The translations under genes and the position numbers were made by a program. From contig JAMPDC010000001.1 in assembly GCA_023665865.1 (NCBI GenBank), positions 2,555,659-2,619,658 on the forward strand: a stretch of 64,000 bases of DNA, read 5' to 3'. Below, in pieces: positions 37,803 through 46,312 of this stretch. This stretch comes from Staphylococcus sp. GTDB taxonomy: Bacteria; Bacteroidota; Bacteroidia; Bacteroidales; Muribaculaceae. The notes beneath the pieces were generated by a model that searched no databases, was not told the DNA's origin, and worked only from the letters and a program-made list of their open reading frames with translations. Numbering within the stretch: position 1 is the stretch's first letter; the number at the start of each line of letters is the position of its first letter.

Positions 37803-38386
37803 TAGCTATAATTGATTATGATATGGGCAATCTGCGCTCGGTCGAAAATGCGCTTGATCGTCTCGGCGCGGAATGGATGGTGACGGCCGACCCGGCGGAG
37901 ATACGCAAGGCTGCTAAAGTTCTTCTCCCTGGTGTCGGTAACGATGCCGAAGCGATGGTCCGTCTGCGTGAACGCGGGCTCTGTGAAGTCATCCGTGATC
38001 TCCGTCGGCCTGTCTTGGGGATCTGTGTAGGCATGCAGGTGATGTGTCGTCACTCTGAAGAGGGCGATGTCGATTGCCTTGGCATTTTTGATGCAAAAGT
38101 ACGGCGTTTTCCTGACGAGGAGGGGTTGAAAGTGCCCCATGTGGGTTGGAACCGGATCAATAACCTCGATTCAAAACTCCTAAAGGGAATTGAGCGTGGA
38201 GCATACGTCTATTACGTCCATTCATACTATGCACCACTCTGTACGGACACTATCGCAACTACGCGCTATGGGTCGACGATGTTTAGTGCTGCTCTGAAAT
38301 ATGAAAATTTCTATGGCACCCAGTTTCATCCGGAGAAGAGCGGTGATGTCGGGGAGCAGATAATCAGAAATTTTTTGAATTTGTAG
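37799..38386 (+). CDS. hisH: Imidazole glycerol phosphate synthase, glutamine amidotransferase subunit
   Basis: 195 residues from the ATG at 37799, which overlaps the hisB stop (ATGA). A much longer upstream reading lies inside hisB and is rejected. Class I glutaminase: nucleophile Cys in GICVGMQVM, and the catalytic His/Glu in [11 protein letters not shown]. It feeds ammonia to HisF, which is not in the window. Confidence 0.95.
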   Translation: MIAIIDYDMGNLRSVENALDRLGAEWMVTADPAEIRKAAKVLLPGVGNDAEAMVRLRERGLCEVIRDLRRPVLGICVGMQVMCRHSEEGDVDCLGIFDAKVRRFPDEEGLKVPHVGWNRINNLDSKLLKGIERGAYVYYVHSYYAPLCTDTIATTRYGSTMFSAALKYENFYGTQFHPEKSGDVGEQIIRNFLNL

Positions 38387-38400
38387 TAATTAATCAACTC

Positions 38401-39123
38401 ATGATAGAAGTAATCCCAGCTATTGACCTGATTGACGGAAAATGTGTCCGTCTGAGCCAAGGAGACTATTCCCGTTGTACGGACTACAGCGCTTCGCCTG
38501 TCGACATGGCCAAAATGTTTCTGGACAATGGGCTCACACGTCTTCACCTCGTCGATCTTGACGGAGCCAAGGCCAGTGCTCCGCGCAATCTACACACTCT
38601 CGAACAGATAGCCCGTCTTAATGGAGTCGGGATAGAGTGGGGAGGAGGCATCAAGACAGAGCAGGCTCTGAAAGATGTCTTCAATGCCGGTGGTACTTAT
38701 GCGATCATTGGTAGTGTGGCTTCGCGTCAGCCGGATCTGCTGACGCAGTGGCTTGATTCGTTCGGTGGTGAGTGTCTGATTCTGGGCGCGGATGTGCGCG
38801 ATGGGAAAGTGGCCGTGAGCGGTTGGCTTGAAGAAACAGCTGACACCATTGATGATCTCATCCGCCTTTTCCAACCCCACGGATTGACTCAGGCTATCTG
38901 CACGGATATCTCCAAAGACGGGATGCTTGAGGGGCCGTCGTTTGATATGTACACTCGTCTCGACCGTGAGTTTCCGGAAGTGATATTTACCGTCTCAGGT
39001 GGTATCAGCTCAATAGATGATATTGTGCGTCTCGATAATCTTGGCCTTAAGAGAGTGATTACCGGCAAGGCTATTTACGAAAACCGGATTTCTCTGCGTG
39101 AACTCAGGCAGTTTGTCGGATGA
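38401..39123 (+). CDS. hisA: Phosphoribosylformimino-5-aminoimidazole carboxamide ribotide isomerase
   Basis: 240-residue TIM barrel. The first strand IPAIDLIDGKCVRLSQGDY carries the catalytic Asp of HisA (HisF would differ here). Phosphate-binding segments are GGGIKT and VSGGISS, and the second catalytic Asp lies in CTDISKDGML. This is the last gene of the his cluster: the strand changes after it, and hisF and hisIE do not follow. Confidence 0.95.
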   Translation: MIEVIPAIDLIDGKCVRLSQGDYSRCTDYSASPVDMAKMFLDNGLTRLHLVDLDGAKASAPRNLHTLEQIARLNGVGIEWGGGIKTEQALKDVFNAGGTYAIIGSVASRQPDLLTQWLDSFGGECLILGADVRDGKVAVSGWLEETADTIDDLIRLFQPHGLTQAICTDISKDGMLEGPSFDMYTRLDREFPEVIFTVSGGISSIDDIVRLDNLGLKRVITGKAIYENRISLRELRQFVG

Positions 39124-39128
39124 AAAAA

Positions 39129-39167
39129 ACACTCCGGACTATCTTCCAAGAAGATGATCCGGAGTGT
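39129..39167. terminator. Terminator hairpin between hisA and the GLPGLI operon
   Basis: ACACTCCGGA (39129-39138) pairs with TCCGGAGTGT (39158-39167), with inner ATCTTC/GAAGAT. A T-run follows on the minus strand, so it best serves the minus-strand GLPGLI operon and may also block hisA read-through. Confidence 0.8.
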
Positions 39168-39202
39168 CAACATTGATACACCAATAATATCAAGGAGTTG
39201 TT

Positions 39203-40063
39203 CTATTTCTTGTTTTTGTCATAGTCACACTCGATGGCCCAGCGTGAGGTATATTTCGGGCCCTCCAGATGTTGAGCATTTGTGATTTGGATCGTATTCC
39301 CATATTTAGCCTGAAGCATCTGCATCTTGTTGTTTTCATAATGTTCATCCTCGGCCAAGGCTTTCAAGCGAGAGGTCGAATCGTAGTCAGCCGGACTATA
39401 GATTGGCTTCATGATTTTATCGCTTTTTTCAAGTCCGGTCGCTTCGAAGGAGAAACCACCATTGGCTTCAGCCCGCAATATAAGTCCGGGGAGACCGTGG
39501 AGCTTCCAGGGGCCGAAAGGCAGGGATAATTCCGGTGAGAACCATGCTTTCCATTGGCGACCGTGATAGTCACTTTGAGCCATCACACATTCATAGCCGA
39601 GGATGGTGGCGGTGGAATCGCCGACGATTTCCCAGGTTTGTTCAGAGATTGGTTCGGAGTAGGTCATCAGTTCATCTGCAAACTCGTCGTAGACTTCCAC
39701 TGTCTGCTTTGGCAGATCGGTGAAAATATAGGTATATGCAATCTTCTCCGGGGCATTTCCTTTGGATTTGTCAACTGTTATTCCACTCCCGGTTATGGTT
39801 ACCCATGCTGCCATCTGGATGTCCTTAAGCTTTTTCTTACCTTCAGGAGTTGAGGTCAGGGAATCGCAATATTCGCTCATCTCGTTGAAATATTTGCTCT
39901 TCTGTTGATTGCACAGTAGCGTCATGGTCTGATTCTTTCCCTTCACAGAGTCATGCTGTGTGGGGTAGTGGTAACTGTAGCTGACTCTGATGTCCGCTTT
40001 TTCCTGTGCGATGGCTGCGACAGCCATAAGACACATGATTAGTATTACTGAGGCTCGGTTCAT
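39203..40063 (-). CDS. GLPGLI family protein (paralogue 6, operon-distal)
   Basis: 286 residues with a signal peptide (MNRASVILIMCLMAVAAIAQ). The family motif GLPGLI is at residues 190-195, preceded by GPWKLH and, about 30 residues earlier, by ILGYECVMAQSDYHGRQWKAWFSPELSLP, the best-conserved block of these paralogues. GLPGLI (TIGR01200) proteins are secreted or periplasmic Bacteroidetes proteins of unknown function. The C-terminus (ECDYDKNKK) departs from the FLETDYHE ending of its neighbours. Last gene of the operon, before the terminator. Confidence 0.85.
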   Translation of the reverse strand: MNRASVILIMCLMAVAAIAQEKADIRVSYSYHYPTQHDSVKGKNQTMTLLCNQQKSKYFNEMSEYCDSLTSTPEGKKKLKDIQMAAWVTITGSGITVDKSKGNAPEKIAYTYIFTDLPKQTVEVYDEFADELMTYSEPISEQTWEIVGDSTATILGYECVMAQSDYHGRQWKAWFSPELSLPFGPWKLHGLPGLILRAEANGGFSFEATGLEKSDKIMKPIYSPADYDSTSRLKALAEDEHYENNKMQMLQAKYGNTIQITNAQHLEGPKYTSRWAIECDYDKNKK

Positions 40064-40084
40064 TTTATAGGTTTATTAATAAAT

Positions 40085-40897
40085 TTATTTATAATCTGTT
40101 TCAAGGAAATCAAGGTCTGTCTTGAGTTCAAGAGATTTGAGTTGCGAGGGGTAGAGATTTTTGGCAGAGGTCTGCGCTGTGATGATCGCACCCATATTTT
40201 CGGCGAAGAAGCGCTTGTGTTTAAGCAATTCTTTCCTCTCGAGTTTCTCATATAGTTCCTCTTCGTAGACGGGCGGCACTTCTTCATTTCCGGTCTCAAG
40301 GCCTGTGGCTGAAAAGCTATATTGCCCTGTGCTCTCTGAGGCTTCCATTATCAATCCGGGTAAGCCCTCCAGTTTCCAGGGGCCGTCATTGACGGGGATT
40401 TCCGGTGTGAACCAGACGGTCCATTGCCGTCCGTGGTAATCAGCAGTTGCCATTACACACTCATAGTCGAGTATGTTTTTGGTTGAATCTGTGATGACCC
40501 ATTCGATTTGAGAGAGAGGCTCCTCGTAGTAAAATCTCTCGGAGGCAATCGTGTCGTAGCGTTTGAGACTATTGTTTTTCCGGTCCTTATAGACATACAT
40601 CTTCTCCCAGCGGGTAGGTATTTTACCAATATCATCTGATGTAAAGGACTTTGGCTTGCTTGCAAGGTACTCGGCACGACCTTCAGGAGTGGAATTGAGA
40701 GAGTCGATCCAATTAGTCATGGGATTGTAGAATTTAGAGCAGTCCTTGTCGGCGATCAATATCATCGGACGGTCCACTTCATAGCCTCTGACCGTGAAAT
40801 AATGGTAAGCATAGGAGACTTTGATGATTGTTTTCTCCTGAGCGAATATAGCAATCGTCAGAAGGCAGGCAGTTAGGGTTGTTATTATTCTGTTCAT
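40085..40897 (-). CDS. GLPGLI family protein (paralogue 5)
   Basis: 270 residues with a signal peptide (MNRIITTLTACLLTIAIFAQ). GLPGLI motif at residues 178-183; conserved ILDYECVMATADYHGRQWTVWFTPEIPV block before it; C-terminus DFLETDYK. It follows the beta-barrel gene after a 125-bp gap and precedes paralogue 6 by 21 bp. The mature N-terminus (TIIKVSYAYHY) is shared with paralogue 6 (DIRVSYSYHY) and suggests the same beta-strand opening in all copies. Function unknown. Confidence 0.85.
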   Translation of the reverse strand: MNRIITTLTACLLTIAIFAQEKTIIKVSYAYHYFTVRGYEVDRPMILIADKDCSKFYNPMTNWIDSLNSTPEGRAEYLASKPKSFTSDDIGKIPTRWEKMYVYKDRKNNSLKRYDTIASERFYYEEPLSQIEWVITDSTKNILDYECVMATADYHGRQWTVWFTPEIPVNDGPWKLEGLPGLIMEASESTGQYSFSATGLETGNEEVPPVYEEELYEKLERKELLKHKRFFAENMGAIITAQTSAKNLYPSQLKSLELKTDLDFLETDYK

Positions 40898-41022
40898 ACT
40901 CTATATTTCATTTAGGCATTTGACGGTTAAAACAATCACTATGCCAGTTGATGACATTGTTGTGTGCATGAAATCGCTCTCGTTATAATCATGCCATCCT
41001 ATGCGAATGGTATGACGGTCGG

Positions 41023-43611
41023 TCATTTGCGGAGGGAGATGGTGACCAACAGTTCGCGTCCGCGGAGCCAGCGTTGCGACTCGAAGGAGTAGAGGTCGCT
41101 GTAGGTGGTGTAGTTATACATGCGTTGGTTGAATATGTTGTTGAGGCTACCGGAAAGCTCCAGACGTTTGCTGAGCTTGTAGACCAGTTTGGTGTCGAGG
41201 AGAAACATGTTTTTATATGTTCCCGCTGTCAGTTCGTTGCGGTAATGTTCCCCCATGATTCGCCACTCCCACTTTTTATGAGGTATGAAGTTGAGGAGCA
41301 GGGAGTTTTCCATGCTGCTAAGCCAGGAGTTCTTGTTGCCGTTCATTTTCAGACGGTTATTGCCGAAACTGAAGCCATAGTCAAAGCTCAACCAGCGGAT
41401 GGGAGCACCGTTGAGTTTGACTCCGACACCCCACGAAGTGGTGACGGAGTTGACCGCCTTATTCTCTGACAGGAGGTGGGATCCGTTGCGGCTGAACGAT
41501 CCGTTGATGTTGGCACTGCCGCGAATGAAGTCGAGTGTCTTGCCGAGATTTCCGCTTGTGATGAACATCTTTCTGTCACTCTTGGCTGTAGAGTAGGAAT
41601 AGACTATGTAGTCGCCATAGAGCTGCTGACTCATGGTGTAAGGTAGGTGAGACCATGATTGCATGATTGACGCATTGGCAAAAACTCCGCGGCGAGTATG
41701 CTTATAGGAAAATGAGGCCGACAGACTTTGGCTTGTGGAGGTGTAGAAATCATCCACTCCCTGACGAAACGAACGGTAGTTTGTCATGATATAGCCCGGC
41801 TGGATCATGTTGAGATTCATCGGCGCGCGTCCTGTACGACCACGTAGATTGAGTGAGATACGGTTGTTGGGTTTCCAGTTCATGCTCAACGACGGGGAGA
41901 AGTAGACCTCAGAGCGGTTGGCAAGTTCCTTGTCAAAAGTGTAGTGTGCGAAACTCAGGGGTGTGCTGAGGGTGAAATTGACACGTTTGAACCAATATTC
42001 GAATTTCGGCGTGGCGTAGACAGTGAAATAGTTAGTGTTGATTGTATTTTCAAAATCATCGAAGGGAAGTGTGGCTATGTCGCCTGTCCACGACAGATCG
42101 GTATTCATCGAGCGTAGATAGCCTTTGATCCCGCCTTCGAGACTGACGGTCACGCCGTTGAGCGAGAAGGCATAGGCTGCGCTCTCGTGAGTGTAGAAGG
42201 CGTGGTCGCCTACATGTTGCCGCAGTTTGTTGGCATCCATCGACACATTGAGAGTCTGTGGTAGCGATTCCCATTCGTTTGAACTCTGGAAGGTCACAAG
42301 ATGCTTGCCTTTGAATCTTTTTATCATCTTGAACTTGTTGGCGACATAATAGTCAGGCAGGGATGCAGATTGGTCGTTTGGCAATGAACCGGTAACACCG
42401 AGGCTCACGTCGTCCCAGTCGATATTGGTTTGGAGAGTGTTGTTGATAAAGGTGGTTTTTCGGTTGACTTCATAGATGAACTTACCCGACAATGAGTGGG
42501 CGCGGTCGCGGCCATCGCGGTTCTCGGTGATGACACGGTCGCCGCCTTCCAGAAAATAGGTGGTGATATTGGCGGCCTGCGATGTCACCCGGTTGAACGA
42601 ATAGTCGATCTGTGCCTTGAACTCCCCGTTCTTCAGTTTCCACAAACTGTTTGTTGTCACAAGAGCTGAGCGGTTAAACAGCGTACGTTTCGAACTCAGC
42701 GACGGTACGCCGGGAAGCGACAGACTGATGTAACGGCTGAGACCTGTCTCGCGGCGTGACGCAAAGAAGTCGGTGAGGAGGTTGCCGAGATTCTGACCGG
42801 TGTTGTTGCCTTTGAAAGTGGTGATATTCTGAAACCCGGGCATAACGGCCATTGCAAACAGTTCTCCGTTCCACAAAGCACCTTCAGGCTGCCATGAATA
42901 GCCTCCGCCTGCTTCACCGTGGAATGACCATGTGGCTTTGGCCTTGTTTTTGAGCTTGAGATTGATGGCTGCCTTGTCGGAGAAACTGATGCCTGAGAGC
43001 ACTTGCATTGGCTGATGGTTTTCCATCACCTCTACCGCGCCTACATCCTCATGGTTGATACCGTTGGTAGCTATGCCATATCTGCCTCCGAGCAGATCTG
43101 AGCCTTCTATATAGAACTTGTTGATATCCTCGCCCTGATATTTGATCTGGCCGGTTTGAGACACATCTATTCCGGGCATGCGTTTTAGCACGTCGCCTAT
43201 GCTGCGGTCTTGGGCTTGGGCAAAACTGCCGACGTGATAGCTGATAGTGTCGCCTTGTTCACGGATGCGGTCTGCCTTGACTGCGACCTCTTTCAAAACT
43301 GTTGTGGCAGGCTCCATAACTATCGTCACAGGAAGCTTCACACTGTCGAGTTTGACAGTGTGTTTGGCATAACTCATCATCGAGACGTTGAGTGTGTAGC
43401 CTTTGATTTCAGGCGACGTGATTGAAAACTTACCGTTGATATCTGCCGTAGCATATTTCTTTATCTTGCCCTCGGCATTGCGCAGGATGATTGATGCACC
43501 TGTCAGTGGTTCGTTTGTGCCTTGTTCGACCACGGTTCCCGAAACATTGATCTGCGCCATGCTGCCAAGCGCGGTCAACAGAAATGTGAATATGATAAGG
43601 ATACGGTTCAT
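41023..43611 (-). CDS. Outer-membrane beta-barrel protein with carboxypeptidase-regulatory-like and plug domains
   Basis: 862 residues. Signal peptide (MNRILIIFTFLLTALGSMAQ); a CarboxypepD_reg-like domain (about 20-105, INVSGTVVEQGTNEPLTGASI); a TonB-receptor-type plug (about 110-215, GDVLKRMPGIDVSQTGQIKYQG and FYIEGSDLLGGRYG); then a long beta-barrel ending in aromatic-rich strands (RWLRGRELLVTISLRK). This is the architecture of small TonB-dependent or TonB-receptor-like proteins of Bacteroidetes, and no SusD-like lipoprotein accompanies it. Instead it is embedded among six GLPGLI genes, so those may be its periplasmic or surface partners (inference). Confidence 0.85.
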   Translation of the reverse strand: MNRILIIFTFLLTALGSMAQINVSGTVVEQGTNEPLTGASIILRNAEGKIKKYATADINGKFSITSPEIKGYTLNVSMMSYAKHTVKLDSVKLPVTIVMEPATTVLKEVAVKADRIREQGDTISYHVGSFAQAQDRSIGDVLKRMPGIDVSQTGQIKYQGEDINKFYIEGSDLLGGRYGIATNGINHEDVGAVEVMENHQPMQVLSGISFSDKAAINLKLKNKAKATWSFHGEAGGGYSWQPEGALWNGELFAMAVMPGFQNITTFKGNNTGQNLGNLLTDFFASRRETGLSRYISLSLPGVPSLSSKRTLFNRSALVTTNSLWKLKNGEFKAQIDYSFNRVTSQAANITTYFLEGGDRVITENRDGRDRAHSLSGKFIYEVNRKTTFINNTLQTNIDWDDVSLGVTGSLPNDQSASLPDYYVANKFKMIKRFKGKHLVTFQSSNEWESLPQTLNVSMDANKLRQHVGDHAFYTHESAAYAFSLNGVTVSLEGGIKGYLRSMNTDLSWTGDIATLPFDDFENTINTNYFTVYATPKFEYWFKRVNFTLSTPLSFAHYTFDKELANRSEVYFSPSLSMNWKPNNRISLNLRGRTGRAPMNLNMIQPGYIMTNYRSFRQGVDDFYTSTSQSLSASFSYKHTRRGVFANASIMQSWSHLPYTMSQQLYGDYIVYSYSTAKSDRKMFITSGNLGKTLDFIRGSANINGSFSRNGSHLLSENKAVNSVTTSWGVGVKLNGAPIRWLSFDYGFSFGNNRLKMNGNKNSWLSSMENSLLLNFIPHKKWEWRIMGEHYRNELTAGTYKNMFLLDTKLVYKLSKRLELSGSLNNIFNQRMYNYTTYSDLYSFESQRWLRGRELLVTISLRK

Positions 43612-43651
43612 AAGTCGTGGATATAGTCAGTTTATATACTCAGTCGTAGTT

Positions 43652-44509
43652 TCATTCGTGATAGTCTGTTTCCAAATAGTCGTCGGTGCCCTTATAGTCA
43701 GCGTTGACGCTTACTTTGCCATTGGTCATCGCATTGATCATGGCCGAACGGTTACGGCGGCTGTAGTCTTTCATCTTCAGATATGACTTTCTTTTCGTCT
43801 TGAATATCTTATCAGTGTCGATCAGCACTGGCTTGAAAGGCTCATTGCATTGCTGGAGGCCTGTGATGACAAATCCATAATCTCCGTCCTCAGTGTCGGC
43901 TTTCATGATCAGACCCGGCAGACCGCAGAGTTGCCACGGGCCGTCACGTAGGGGGACATCTGTGGCAAACCATGCCTTCCATTTGCGTCCGTGATAACCG
44001 GCAGTGGCGAGGTTACACTCATAGCCGAGGATTGTCGTGGTTGAATCTCCTATCTCCCATTGCAGATCGTTCATGTCGACCTCATATTGATACTTATCGC
44101 CGCCGCTGCTATCCCATACGGTGATAGTGTTGCCATGGAAATCCTTTTGGTTTTTATATCTGCTCTCGGCCATAAGTCCTTGTTTGCGCATGATATCAAA
44201 GGCGTTGCCTGCTCCGGTTTTCATTGATTCTTCAAACGCGGCCGTAAAAGCCTTATCGCGGACAGCTTTGCCGTTGGGATCATTATCAAGAGAATCGACA
44301 AAGAAAGTCTGCGGATCATAGAAATATGAAGCTCCCTCGCCGATCTGAAGGATATACTTATGTTCTGACATGAACTCCTGGCTCCTGTCGTTGTTATGGC
44401 TACGCGTCCATGCGGTGTATTGGGCCTTAAAAGTGGCCATCGGCCTCTCATCTGCATATATTCCGGATATGGCCAGCAATACTATTGATATGCAAATCAG
44501 TCGTTTCAT
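43652..44509 (-). CDS. GLPGLI family protein (paralogue 4)
   Basis: 285 residues, signal peptide (MKRLICISIVLLAISGIYA). GLPGLI at residues 196-201, preceded by ILGYECNLATAGYHGRKWKAWFATDVPL, and a C-terminus ending YLETDYHE. The start codon lies 3 bp after the tail of a deleted paralogue. It is 40 bp upstream of the beta-barrel gene. Divergence within the central region (DNDPNGKAVRDK, KTGAGNAFDIM) suggests separate specificity from the other copies, which is inference. Confidence 0.85.
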   Translation of the reverse strand: MKRLICISIVLLAISGIYADERPMATFKAQYTAWTRSHNNDRSQEFMSEHKYILQIGEGASYFYDPQTFFVDSLDNDPNGKAVRDKAFTAAFEESMKTGAGNAFDIMRKQGLMAESRYKNQKDFHGNTITVWDSSGGDKYQYEVDMNDLQWEIGDSTTTILGYECNLATAGYHGRKWKAWFATDVPLRDGPWQLCGLPGLIMKADTEDGDYGFVITGLQQCNEPFKPVLIDTDKIFKTKRKSYLKMKDYSRRNRSAMINAMTNGKVSVNADYKGTDDYLETDYHE

Positions 44510-44512
44510 TAC

Positions 44513-44601
44513 TTATTCGTGGTAATCGGTTTCAAGAAAATCTATTTTGGCTTCCTCTACAGTCCTGAGAATGTGATTAATATGATAAGGATGCGGTTCA
44601 T
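44513..44601 (-). pseudogene. Deletion scar of a GLPGLI-operon gene
   Basis: Read on the minus strand, a start ATG at 44601 overlaps the stop of the upstream gene (ATGA) and opens MNRILIILITFSGL before a stop. Two bases out of frame, the last 16 codons of a GLPGLI gene follow (VEEAKIDFLETDYHE, stop at 44513). The tail is nearly identical at DNA level to the end of the paralogue stopping at 45448. The head resembles the start of the beta-barrel gene. The middle of a gene has been deleted, leaving 89 bp. Confidence 0.8.
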
Positions 44602-45443
44602 AGGTCGTGTGGGTAGTCGGTTTCTTCTCTGTCGTAGTTTACTATGCGTTTTTGGTTTGTCGGTGCGGGTCCGAAACCGTGGGCCGCACGTATTTTGGCT
44701 CCGGAATCGGAGTTTTTGTAGCGCCACCAGTTGTTGAAAAATTTATCATGCGTCACTTTGTTGACACCACTATTGTCATCGTATGCCATATATCCAACCC
44801 GGGCCGTAGGATTTTGTATGATACCTGTCGGGGTGAATGAATAGTCGCGGTTCGCGTCATAAGCCTCAAGAATCACGCCCGGTAGACCGCACAGTTTCCA
44901 CGGGCCGTCCTGAATCGGGATTTCAGGTGTGAACCATGCCGTCCAACGACGTCCTCGGTAGTTGGTGACTGCCTCAACACATTCATAGCCTAAGATAGTC
45001 CTCGTGCTGTCGCCGATTTCCCACTGCGGTTTTTCCCAGTCCTCTTCGTAACGCCAGTTTTCCATATCAAAATAGCTTGTCTCTGTCACTTTTCCCTCCG
45101 GATAGTTTTTGTAGATATAGTCCCAGTAATACCCTCCGAGGATTTCACTACTTTGAGGGTCTTTCTCAAATCGTATGCGGTCCATTTCAAAGAACATAGC
45201 CGGATCAACGGTCATGAGAGAGTCACGCCACAGACGTTGGGTGCCGCAGAATAGAGATTTGTTCTTTCCAATGCGGAGCATCGCAGGGTCTTTCCGCTTG
45301 CGGATATCGCGTTTTGTTGTATCGGTTACAATATGGCGCATATAATGCACTTCGAGGATTGTCGGTTCGCCATCCTTGATATAGTCCTCTGCGAAGCAGC
45401 TTGCGCTCCAGAGCAGACACAATGCGTATATCAGTCGTTTCAT
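44598..45443 (-). CDS. GLPGLI family protein (paralogue 3, GLPGVI variant)
   Basis: 281 residues from the ATG at 45443 (MKRLIYALCLLWSASCFA signal peptide). A longer in-frame start at 45470 overlaps the previous gene and is rejected. The motif reads GLPGVI at residues 186-191, preceded by ILGYECVEAVTNYRGRRWTAWFTPEIPI. The C-terminus is REETDYPHDL. The most divergent of the six in its C-terminal third. Its stop overlaps the start of the deleted gene by ATGA. Confidence 0.85.
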   Translation of the reverse strand: MKRLIYALCLLWSASCFAEDYIKDGEPTILEVHYMRHIVTDTTKRDIRKRKDPAMLRIGKNKSLFCGTQRLWRDSLMTVDPAMFFEMDRIRFEKDPQSSEILGGYYWDYIYKNYPEGKVTETSYFDMENWRYEEDWEKPQWEIGDSTRTILGYECVEAVTNYRGRRWTAWFTPEIPIQDGPWKLCGLPGVILEAYDANRDYSFTPTGIIQNPTARVGYMAYDDNSGVNKVTHDKFFNNWWRYKNSDSGAKIRAAHGFGPAPTNQKRIVNYDREETDYPHDL

Positions 45444-45447
45444 AATC

Positions 45448-46308
45448 TTATTCGTGGTAATCGGTTTCAAGAAAATCTATTTTGGCTTCCTCTTCAGTCT
45501 TGATATGGTCTGTCCCGAAAGCAAAGCCGGTGGTAGCCGCGTCTATTGCGCGGCCATGGTTACTGTAGTTATACTGCTGCCGGAGCATGTTGATTCTTGT
45601 CATCTTGTCGTATTGCCGGAAAGGGTAGACCGGTACCATCTCCTTATCTGAGGCCTCCAGTCCATTGGCGATAAAGCTGTGTTGACCTGTCGATTCCGTA
45701 GCTTCGAGAATAAGCCCCGGGAGTCCAGACAGTTTCCACGGGCCATCCTGCAAGGGGATGTCGGGTGTGAACCAAGCCGTCCAGTGGCGTCCATGGTAAT
45801 CTGTCGTAGCCATGACACATTCATAGCCGAGGATGGTCTTTGTTGAGTCGCTTATCTGCCATTGGATTTCTCCAAGTGGCTCGGTGTATGTCCCGAATTC
45901 AAGTGAACCGCTTCTGTCATAGACCTCCATTTTATTCTCCGGTTTGGAGCTGAAAACGTAGAGGAAGGTATGATACACCACTGCATCCATCGCTCCCATG
46001 TCCTTTGACGCGGTATATTTGTCAATCGCAGCACTCAACATCTGAGAGCTTAGCGCTCTCCCCTGAGGCGTGGACTGGAGTGAGTCTTTAAATTCGGTAT
46101 GGGCATTGTAGAATTTCGATTGCTGCTTGTTTGCCAACAGGACAAAGGGTATCTCTTTCTTCACTATCCCGTCTGACCCGCGTACGAATGTCTCATGATA
46201 GGTGTAGCCTACCTTTATCTCTGCAAGCGGATAGTCTTTCTTCTTCGCCGATAGGGTAAATGTGGCTGAAAGGGCTAAGAGTAATACTAATATTGATTGA
46301 GGTTTCAT
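45448..46308 (-). CDS. GLPGLI family protein (paralogue 2)
   Basis: 286 residues from the ATG at 46308 (MKPQSILVLLLALSATFTLSA signal peptide). The 13 codons upstream in frame overlap the previous gene and lack signal-peptide character. GLPGLI at residues 195-200, with ILGYECVMATTDYHGRHWTAWFTPDIPL before it. Ends IDFLETDYHE. Only 4 bp separate its stop from the next ATG. The 3' 38 bp recur almost identically in the deletion scar at 44521-44558. Confidence 0.87.
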   Translation of the reverse strand: MKPQSILVLLLALSATFTLSAKKKDYPLAEIKVGYTYHETFVRGSDGIVKKEIPFVLLANKQQSKFYNAHTEFKDSLQSTPQGRALSSQMLSAAIDKYTASKDMGAMDAVVYHTFLYVFSSKPENKMEVYDRSGSLEFGTYTEPLGEIQWQISDSTKTILGYECVMATTDYHGRHWTAWFTPDIPLQDGPWKLSGLPGLILEATESTGQHSFIANGLEASDKEMVPVYPFRQYDKMTRINMLRQQYNYSNHGRAIDAATTGFAFGTDHIKTEEEAKIDFLETDYHE

Positions 46309-46312
46309 GATC

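Noticed and set aside
44519-44737. Plus-strand 72-codon ORF over the GLPGLI scar
   Set aside because: It is antisense to the end of paralogue 3 and the scar; the minus-strand reading explains the sequence.
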